Virus record (IMG/VR): IMGVR_UViG_3300046714_000323
Span: 1-36,057 of that record
Length of the DNA: 36,057 bases
Strand: one strand, 5' to 3'
Source: a virus
Position numbers and translations under genes: made by a program. The notes beneath the pieces are model-generated. The model saw nothing but the letters and a program-made list of their open reading frames with translations. It was not told the origin of the DNA and did not search any database. Positions 30,274-36,057 of this stretch are shown here, piece by piece. The number at the start of each line of letters is the position of its first letter. The stretch's first letter is position 1.

Positions 30274-31144
30274 AACCAGTAGCATTGACGATGTTTTAGC
30301 GAGCGCAACAGCAGGGATCCCACCTAAGGTTGAAATAGAACCTCAGGATTCTTTAGCTGAAGAAGTATCATCTGAGTCCACTCCCGAAAAAGCACAGGAG
30401 ACTACTAATGAATACAGCGAACCTGAAGACCCGGCGCCAAAAGATACTCAAGAGTCATCAGTCGATGAATATGGTAATGAGAAGCCAGCTCCTCGCCAAT
30501 ATTCGCAAGAAGAAGCCGATGAGTACGTCAATAGAATGGTCCGCGAACGATTGGCGAGAATAGAAAGGAATGCTCAACCACCAACCCCACAGCAAGTTCA
30601 ACAAGCTCAACAAGCTGGTTTTCAATATAATGCTGAATCAGGTGAAGATTGGCAGCAGCAATTAGCTGCCTTCACTGAGCAAGTTATCGTTCAACGCGAA
30701 CAAAGACAGATGCAGCAAGCGCATCAAATGCGAGAAGACAGGGAAAAAGCTGAGTTTCATCATAAATTTCAGGCAGGCATGGGAAGATTCCCTGATTTTG
30801 TTGATGCAGTCGGTTCGCAGCCAATAACAGATTATATGACAGAAGCTTTGTCAGGCATTAAAGATCCAGCTGCTTTCATTTATGCAGCTTCAAAAAGAAT
30901 GCCACAAGAATTGGAAAGAATATCAAAAATACAAGGTAAGGCAGCTCAAATGGTCGAAATGGGCAAATTAGAGGAAAGAATGAAGCAGGTTAAACCAGCT
31001 ACAAAGGCTCCTAAGCCCATTAGCAGAACGCAAGAAGATATGGCGATCAAGCATTCTAATGAGAAGCGAGAACCTACCATTGAAGAGTTGATCGCTCAAT
31101 CTGACGCGAAACGACGTGCCTTGCAAGCTCAAAAGAGAAGGTAA
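30266..31144 (+). CDS. Scaffolding protein
   Basis: A 292-residue, very hydrophilic helical protein; P22 gp8 has 303. The first 95 residues are acidic and disordered (EPEDPAPKDTQES). The middle is Gln-rich and helical. The C-terminus is basic (EELIAQSDAKRRALQAQKRR), like the short coat-binding helix pair of gp8. It sits between portal and coat genes, as in P22. It would guide coat assembly and then exit the prohead. No sequence signature is strict in this family, so the call rests on size, composition and place. Confidence 0.85.
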   Translation: MSETSSIDDVLASATAGIPPKVEIEPQDSLAEEVSSESTPEKAQETTNEYSEPEDPAPKDTQESSVDEYGNEKPAPRQYSQEEADEYVNRMVRERLARIERNAQPPTPQQVQQAQQAGFQYNAESGEDWQQQLAAFTEQVIVQREQRQMQQAHQMREDREKAEFHHKFQAGMGRFPDFVDAVGSQPITDYMTEALSGIKDPAAFIYAASKRMPQELERISKIQGKAAQMVEMGKLEERMKQVKPATKAPKPISRTQEDMAIKHSNEKREPTIEELIAQSDAKRRALQAQKRR

Positions 31145-31147
31145 TCC

Positions 31148-31354
31148 ATGAAAAAGAAAGTCGTATTTCATGTCGAAATTTCTTACAAAATAAGAAAAGA
31201 TGGTCCAAGACAGCATATTAGGATGGGAAACCTTAAGACATATCAAACTTACGAAGAAGCAGAGCAAGCTATTATGGCTGCCTGCTTTGTTGATGAATGG
31301 TTTGATGAGGAATTTTCTATTGTGAAAACATGGCAGAAAGATAATGCTAATTAG
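31148..31354 (+). CDS. Small protein between scaffold and transglycosylase-like gene
   Basis: A 68-residue protein starting MKKKVVFHVEISYKIRKDGP, with a strand-helix pattern, then a helix YEEAEQAIMAACFVDEWFDE. It has a basic start and acidic end. It overlaps the next gene by eleven bases. It has no recognised family; perhaps a head-associated factor. Confidence 0.6.
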   Translation: MKKKVVFHVEISYKIRKDGPRQHIRMGNLKTYQTYEEAEQAIMAACFVDEWFDEEFSIVKTWQKDNAN

Positions 31355-31817
31355 TCAAATTAGAAATTTCGTTATCATGCCTGCTCTAAAGTTGTGCAAT
31401 CTATGGTGCGAGTCGGCTGAAATATTGCTGACCGGCACCTTGATGATGGAAACCAATGCTGTGGCCATTATACAGAACCATGGTCCGGCATTGGGGTTCT
31501 TCCAGATTGAGCCAGAGACGCATGAGGACATAAAGTTATACCTTTCACACCCTGCGAGCGTTCACTTGCTTAAACCTTTACTGGAGTGTTGTTATTTCTC
31601 AAACTTGCCGAATGATTCAGAATTAATCTCAAACATTAAATACAGCTGTCTCATTGCAAGGTTAATCTATTTTAGAAATCCTGAGAGATTGCCTGATCAA
31701 GAAGACAGAGAAGAGCTCGCCCATATGTACAAGAGAATCTATAACACATCAGGTGGAAAAGCTGACATTGATAAATGCTTGGAGGTGTTCAAGTCCATCC
31801 CTTGCAATTTACCTTAA
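31344..31817 (+). CDS. Transglycosylase-like virion protein
   Basis: A 157-residue protein. The segment LTGTLMMETNAV (Glu36) followed 15-20 residues on by GPALGFFQIEPETHEDI matches the Glu plus G-(L/F)-(M/F)-Q pattern of GH23 lytic transglycosylase-like phage proteins, in which Glu attacks the glycan chain. Several cysteines are present (18, 22, 82, 83). Being in the head cluster rather than a lysis cassette suggests it acts on the cell wall at DNA entry or is a structural relative that has lost activity. It overlaps the gene before it by eleven bases. Confidence 0.7.
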   Translation: MLISQIRNFVIMPALKLCNLWCESAEILLTGTLMMETNAVAIIQNHGPALGFFQIEPETHEDIKLYLSHPASVHLLKPLLECCYFSNLPNDSELISNIKYSCLIARLIYFRNPERLPDQEDREELAHMYKRIYNTSGGKADIDKCLEVFKSIPCNLP

Positions 31818-31974
31818 TTTAGTGAAAGATATTAATTGACGTGTATCTCTAGCCTTAGGCACCGTCGCTTAAGCAACCAATAAGGTGTGTATTGTGTCTG
31901 CCGCCGGACAAACGGGAATAGTGCTCTGTTAAGGAGCGTTGTAATCATTTGTCTTAAAATAGGTAGGCGCTATC
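31818..31974. other. 157-base gap before coat gene
   Basis: No gene seen. Two short stems, TGTC/GACA (about 31897-31912) and GCTC/GAGC (about 31923-31937), lie in the last half. The coat gene is the most expressed late gene, so a separate promoter or mRNA processing site would fit, but I see no clear promoter. Confidence 0.35.
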
Positions 31975-33219
31975 ATGCCCAATCAATTTCAAACAACACA
32001 GTATGTGTTGGACGACGTATTCATTCGCTTTTGGAACTCCCTTGCTTTTGCTCGTACAGCAAACCGCAATCTTGAAGGCGATTTCAAAAACTTAAAATTC
32101 GCGACAGGCCAAACGATTAACTATCGTTTAGAAGAAAGATATCTTGCCGGAGAAGGCGCTGTTGCAGTGTCAGAAGCACGCACACAGATTATCCGCCCTC
32201 TAACTATCAGCAAACAATTCCGTACCATGGTCGAATATAGCGGCTTCGAACTAACGTTTGATCGCGCTCGTGACGAACCTTACTTAGAGATGGCTAATGC
32301 TCCAAGAGCTAAGCGCCTAGCTAATATGGTTGAGAAGTTCATCGCAACTGATAACTTCCAATTACAAACCTATCAAGCTGTTGGTACTCCTGGCGTCCCT
32401 GTCGATTTCAATACGATTTTGACCGCTGATGCATACATGACCGAATTGGGCATTCCTGAAGATGGCAAGCGCTATGCTGCTATTCCTCCTCGAATTGCTG
32501 CGAACCTTTCAAACGATTTGTTTGCTGTGTTCAACAATTCTGTTAATACAGGGGCTCTCATCGACGGCTTCATAGGACATTTGTCAGGCTTTGACTTCTT
32601 CAAGACAAACTTCCTTGCTCGTCAAATCGCTGGTGCTGGTCAAGCAGCTGGTGCACCTCCTGCAGGCTTCAGATTGGGCGGTACGGTTACTAACGGTCCT
32701 ATTAATGGCGGAAACACCATTTCTGTGACTGGCCTTGTAGCTAACCAAGCAATCGCTTTCAACGTTGGTGACATCATCGAAGTAGCTGATGCTTCTAATG
32801 TGTTCATGGTTAATCCTTTAACCTACCAACCATTAGCACAGCGTGCTCAGTTCGTTGTTACGGCTGTAACACCTTCTGATGCTGGTGGTAATGCGAACAT
32901 CCCTGTCAATCCTACGATTGTTACTACGGGTGCTCGTCAAAACATTTCTGCTCCAATTCCTAATGGCGCTCAAATGTTGCTTCGTTTAGATCATAACGTT
33001 TCACTTGCCTACCATACACAAGCCATTGTGTTTGCAGCTCCTCCTTTAAAAGAATTGAAAGGTGGTGTTGAAGCTGTGACCCGTTATTCTGACCTATACA
33101 AACTGGCAATGACCTATTCTCTCGGTGCTGATATTCGTAACTACGAACAATTAGACCGTATCGACGTCATCGCTGGTGTTGCAATTAACCCAGAATTTGC
33201 AGTGAGAATTTGTTCTTAA
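31975..33219 (+). CDS. Major capsid protein, P22 gp5-like
   Basis: A 414-residue protein; P22 coat has 430. Pattern MPNQFQTTQYVLDDVFIRFW at the start, ARTANRNLEGDFKNLKFATG, then FELTFDRARDEPYLEMA is typical of P22-type coat proteins with the HK97 fold. The central part (about 225-300, VTNGPINGGNTISVTGLVANQ and VGDIIEVAD) is a beta-rich inserted domain like the I-domain of gp5. It is expected to form the T=7 head. TAGGTAGG is the ribosome site. A strong terminator follows the gene. Confidence 0.92.
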   Translation: MPNQFQTTQYVLDDVFIRFWNSLAFARTANRNLEGDFKNLKFATGQTINYRLEERYLAGEGAVAVSEARTQIIRPLTISKQFRTMVEYSGFELTFDRARDEPYLEMANAPRAKRLANMVEKFIATDNFQLQTYQAVGTPGVPVDFNTILTADAYMTELGIPEDGKRYAAIPPRIAANLSNDLFAVFNNSVNTGALIDGFIGHLSGFDFFKTNFLARQIAGAGQAAGAPPAGFRLGGTVTNGPINGGNTISVTGLVANQAIAFNVGDIIEVADASNVFMVNPLTYQPLAQRAQFVVTAVTPSDAGGNANIPVNPTIVTTGARQNISAPIPNGAQMLLRLDHNVSLAYHTQAIVFAAPPLKELKGGVEAVTRYSDLYKLAMTYSLGADIRNYEQLDRIDVIAGVAINPEFAVRICS

Positions 33220-33237
33220 TGTAAATGTCTAAGGTTT

Positions 33238-33277
33238 GGCGTGCTGCATTCACTAACTTAAGTAGCACGCCGTTTTT
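33238..33277 (+). terminator. Intrinsic terminator after coat gene
   Basis: GGCGTGCT (33238-33245) pairs perfectly with AGCACGCC (33264-33271), with an 18-base loop, followed by G and five T. This is a good rho-independent terminator that would reduce transcription into the adaptor and tail genes. Confidence 0.8.
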
Positions 33278-33295
33278 GCAATAAAAGGGGGCTCG

Positions 33296-33538
33296 ATGGA
33301 AGGCGAAACCGTTTTGTATGATGGACGCATAGTCCCTAAGCAAGGATTCCGCGTATTTATTTATGGCTTTGACGGTCAAACTAAACTAGTCGAATCCTGG
33401 GAAGAATACCAAGAAAACATTTCTTCAGGTGTTTGGTTTTCCCATGCAGACAATCCAAAATTGTCCAAAATTAGTCCAGATGTAGACAAAAGTCCAAATA
33501 TAGACTCGCGCAAAGACAAAAAGCGGAGTCGTGACTAA
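33296..33538 (+). CDS. Small head-tail region protein
   Basis: An 80-residue protein. The N-terminal half is strand-rich (GETVLYDGRIVPKQGFRVFI), and a helix follows (KLVESWEEYQENISSG). The C-terminal 30 residues are polar and charged, probably disordered. The pattern fKxFxYxxxGExKLVxSxxEYxxxxxSGxWFxxK occurs in short virion-region phage proteins of unknown role. It ends in a TAATG overlap with the adaptor gene. Confidence 0.65.
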   Translation: MEGETVLYDGRIVPKQGFRVFIYGFDGQTKLVESWEEYQENISSGVWFSHADNPKLSKISPDVDKSPNIDSRKDKKRSRD

Positions 33539-34257
33539 TGGTTCAAACAGTCAGACAATTCATAACACAAAGCTATCGGTTGATTAGCGCTTCAAATCCG
33601 ACTGTACCACTTCATGGAAATGATTTAGAGCAGGGGATTTTGATATTAAATGAGTTGTTAGATTCCTATGCTTCTACTGGCTTGCTGCTCACAATTGCTA
33701 AAGAGGTGAATGTTCCTCTCGCGGTTGGTCAGCAAGAAGTTGTTTGCGGGCCACTTACGGCTATCCCACTCCCGGATATCACGTTAGGGCGGCTCGCCAA
33801 TTTAAACGAAGCATGGCTTTTATTGGATGGTGTAACCTATCCTTTAATTGATAAGTCACGCGATGAATTCCTCGCTTCATTTAAATACGATCCATTATTA
33901 GGATTGCCAAGATTTGTCATTGTTTATCCTGATACAGATGTAGTTCGTATTAGGCTTTATCCCGCACCTAGCCAGTTCTTTCAGTTTTACTTGAGAGGCA
34001 AGTTTCAGCTCACTAATGTAACGTCTAATGACGATATGAGCAGCTTGCCAGGATATTACTCAAGATTTCTTAAGTTCGCTGTAGCAAGAGACATCTCGAT
34101 GTATAAAGGACGAGCTGATGCTTGGACACCTAAACTTGAGGCGCTCCTTCAAGAAGCTCAAGACAAGATGGAAGCAGCCAGTGAGGTCAATTTGTCCATC
34201 ACAGGCGACAGAGCAAGCTTATTGAATGGTGCTTGGCGAGTGAGGGCGGGTATATAA
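33538..34257 (+). CDS. Head-to-tail adaptor, P22 gp4-like
   Basis: A 239-residue protein placed like P22 gp4 (166 residues), which binds the portal ring after packaging. Visible parts: N-terminal helices (VQTVRQFITQSYRLISASN and GILILNELLDSYASTGLLL), strands (VVRIRLYPAP, FYLRGKFQ), then helix YYSRFLKFAVARDISMYKG and a coiled C-terminal helix (KLEALLQEAQDKMEAASEV). It is longer than gp4 by about 70 residues. The stop overlaps the next start as TAATG. Confidence 0.82.
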   Translation: MVQTVRQFITQSYRLISASNPTVPLHGNDLEQGILILNELLDSYASTGLLLTIAKEVNVPLAVGQQEVVCGPLTAIPLPDITLGRLANLNEAWLLLDGVTYPLIDKSRDEFLASFKYDPLLGLPRFVIVYPDTDVVRIRLYPAPSQFFQFYLRGKFQLTNVTSNDDMSSLPGYYSRFLKFAVARDISMYKGRADAWTPKLEALLQEAQDKMEAASEVNLSITGDRASLLNGAWRVRAGI

Positions 34258-36023
34258 TGCCAGTTGAAACCCTTCCAATATTCACATACTTCAACCGACA
34301 AAGGTTTACCCAATTCGGTTCGATGGATTGTGCCAATTGGTATGGTATTTCTGCGCCTAACACTAAAAAAACTCAAGCTTTATATCCTGCTATGGGAAGA
34401 AAGCATATTGAGTTTTTTGGTCAAAATAAGCTCGTTTTTGCAGTTGAACCTCAGAACATATTCAAAACTATTGATTTCATGTATGTGATTGTTGGCACGA
34501 CAGTCATTCAAGTTGATAAGTTTTATAATGAAAAAGTGCTTGGGAATGTGCCATTAGGCTCTCAAGTTTGGTTTGATTTCCTGCCAGTAGATAATCAGGT
34601 TTTTGCCATCCTTACCGCTGAAACTGTAATGTACCTCATTACTGAGAGTCCTGGTGGTGGCGTAACATTCCAACAAATAACAGATCCAAATGCACCTACG
34701 AATCCTTTATTCGTGGTCGCTTTCGGTAATAGATTCGTTGTTAGCCAAAAAGACACGCCTGATTTCTTCCTAAGCACAGTGAATGTAGCTGGTACCCCGA
34801 ATACCATCTTCACTATTCCTGTATTAGGTGGGCCATTGCAAGCAAGGGCAACAGGCGTGATTAGGCAGCTTGGCGTTTTACATAATCAAATGTATATGTT
34901 CTGCGATTATGTGACTAATATTTGGGCAAATATCCCGAATCAGATCACTATTGCTGGCGCACCATTCTCATTTCCATTTAAGCAAAATAGTTCCTATAGC
35001 TGGGATTATGGCATTGCCGATCCATTTACTTTAAGTATCGATTTCGGGCGTTTAGTATTTTTGGCTAAAAATGCTAGTGGATTGGTAAGCTTTATGGCCT
35101 CAAATGGTCAGCAACCAGTCGATATATCCTCACAAGCAGTCAATGTATTGCTTGAAAATTCCAGGAATCCTGACGAGATAAGTCCTTTTCTCCAGGGAAA
35201 TTCAGATGGGTTCATATATCAATATGAAAACACTATTCTATACAGGGTTTCTGGTGGGGTTTATAAAAATTACAGGCAGCTTGACCTTAAAGAAGACACG
35301 ATTGCTATTGAATACAACTTCTCAACGGGAACATGGGCTCGCGTCATTGAATTAAATGGCGAAAGAAACCGAATCGAAAAGCATATATTCTTTAATGGCG
35401 TTCATCTAGTAACTGTTCAGAATGATGGCGCTATTTACCAGATGGCTGGCAATCTCTATTTTAATGAGCTTAGAACACCGGACGTTGACGCTCAAGCGGC
35501 TAATGCATTTAGCAAATATCCAATGAGATATGAACTTACAACAGAGCAAATCTTTGCAGAAGACTATTCAGAATTCATTACTGATTATGTAGAAATCGAC
35601 TTTGTATTTGGCGATAAAACATTCTATAGAAATGACGCTCCTTTCGATAACACCATATTTATCATTACGGAAGATAGCGATCCCGCTTGCCCTACATATT
35701 GTATAGCGGAAGACCAGCCAGGAGGCGAAGATGTTTTCCTTATTATTGAAGAAGGTAATACACCATCCTTCGATGACAACCATTATAACAGTCTCTTCAA
35801 GCCTAATATTAGCCTTTATTATTCTGACGATGGTGGCGTCGTGTTTTCCGCAGCAGACCTTCGAGAATTCTCCCAATTGGGGCAGTACCGATGGCGAATG
35901 CGATGGTATGAATTAGGGCCTTCCCGAAATCGTTGCTACAAGCTTATATGCGTGAGCTCAGCTCCAATAGTCGTGTTGGGCGCAGTTCAGAATAAGCGTC
36001 GGTCAAGTGGAGGAGCAAACTAA
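34257..36023 (+). CDS. Tail hub / packaged-DNA stabilisation protein, gp10-like
   Basis: A 588-residue protein (P22 gp10 is 472). The start PVETLPIFTYFNRQRFTQFG is followed by a DCANWYGI segment, then a beta-propeller-like series of repeats (VFAVEPQN, YVIVGTTVIQVD, VWFDFLPVDNQVFAILTAET, LVFLAKNASGLVSFMASNGQQ, TWARVIELNGERN), as in the gp10 family. It closes the tail below gp4. The ATG at 34257 is used; the longer frame to 34233 would start inside gp4. The C-terminus after about residue 430 has an insertion rich in Asp and Glu. The gene continues across the join, ending at base 93 on the circular map. Confidence 0.88.
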   Translation: MPVETLPIFTYFNRQRFTQFGSMDCANWYGISAPNTKKTQALYPAMGRKHIEFFGQNKLVFAVEPQNIFKTIDFMYVIVGTTVIQVDKFYNEKVLGNVPLGSQVWFDFLPVDNQVFAILTAETVMYLITESPGGGVTFQQITDPNAPTNPLFVVAFGNRFVVSQKDTPDFFLSTVNVAGTPNTIFTIPVLGGPLQARATGVIRQLGVLHNQMYMFCDYVTNIWANIPNQITIAGAPFSFPFKQNSSYSWDYGIADPFTLSIDFGRLVFLAKNASGLVSFMASNGQQPVDISSQAVNVLLENSRNPDEISPFLQGNSDGFIYQYENTILYRVSGGVYKNYRQLDLKEDTIAIEYNFSTGTWARVIELNGERNRIEKHIFFNGVHLVTVQNDGAIYQMAGNLYFNELRTPDVDAQAANAFSKYPMRYELTTEQIFAEDYSEFITDYVEIDFVFGDKTFYRNDAPFDNTIFIITEDSDPACPTYCIAEDQPGGEDVFLIIEEGNTPSFDDNHYNSLFKPNISLYYSDDGGVVFSAADLREFSQLGQYRWRMRWYELGPSRNRCYKLICVSSAPIVVLGAVQNKRRSSGGAN

Positions 36024-36057
36024 TGTCGATATTCTTAGATAGAGTCGATTCAGCTCC
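35931..36057. repeat. Terminal direct repeat, right copy
   Basis: Identical to bases 1-127. It contains the end of the gp10-like gene and the first 35 bases of the next gene (start at 36023). It shows that the molecule is circular or circularly permuted. Confidence 0.95.
36023..36057 (+). CDS. 5' end of gene at 93-422 (wrapped copy)
   Basis: The ATG at 36023-36025 and the following bases repeat the start of the gene at 93. It is an effect of the overlap, not an extra gene. Confidence 0.93.
   Translation, partial: MSIFLDRVDSA

Noticed and set aside
1-36057. CRISPR arrays, insertion sequences, rRNA, tRNA genes, reverse transcriptase with template repeats
   Set aside because: Looked for by eye on both strands; no regular spaced repeats, transposase motifs, RNA gene shapes or RT motif (YxDD) were seen. 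The fibre duplications are protein modules, not diversity-generating cassettes.

Overview
The window is a complete circular genome map of about 35.93 kb: the last 127 bases repeat the first 127, and one structural gene runs across the join. It is a tailed phage with a P22-like (short-tailed, podovirus) virion. Small and large terminase, a P22-size portal, scaffold, P22-type coat protein, a gp4-like adaptor, a gp10-like tail protein and three ejection-type proteins follow each other in P22 order. The DNA is AT-rich by eye, uses ordinary ATG starts and AGGAGG-type ribosome sites, and is almost fully coding. The host cannot be named from sequence; a low-GC Gammaproteobacterium is a reasonable guess, nothing more.

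There are three transcription blocks. (1) The late block reads rightward from about 25.9 kb, through the join, to 13.4 kb. It holds packaging, head, tail and ejection genes, then 8.5 kb of adhesin-like genes (4.36-12.88 kb) built from shuffled and duplicated beta modules, and ends with a VRR-NUC nuclease. (2) The leftward early block (19.53 to 13.40 kb) is 22 tightly overlapping genes. It includes a YqaJ exonuclease and RecT annealing protein (a recombination pair), zinc-binding-like and very acidic miniproteins, and several small membrane proteins. Two of those are paralogous peptides, one with a textbook double-glycine leader. (3) The rightward early block (19.62 to about 25.4 kb) starts with a small ribbon-helix-helix regulator. 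After a non-coding stretch rich in inverted repeats comes a putative replication initiator, then a ParA ATPase with a ParG-sized ribbon-helix-helix partner.

Blocks 2 and 3 leave from one 88-base gap that holds two interlocked promoters with matching dyad symmetry, so only one can be occupied at a time. No integrase, CI-type repressor, endolysin, holin pair or spanin was recognised. Replication initiator plus ParA plus centromere-binding-like protein, without an integrase, suggests a phage-plasmid: a P22-like particle whose dormant form may be a partitioned circular plasmid. About ten genes shorter than 60 codons were found by reading the sequence directly and are listed.
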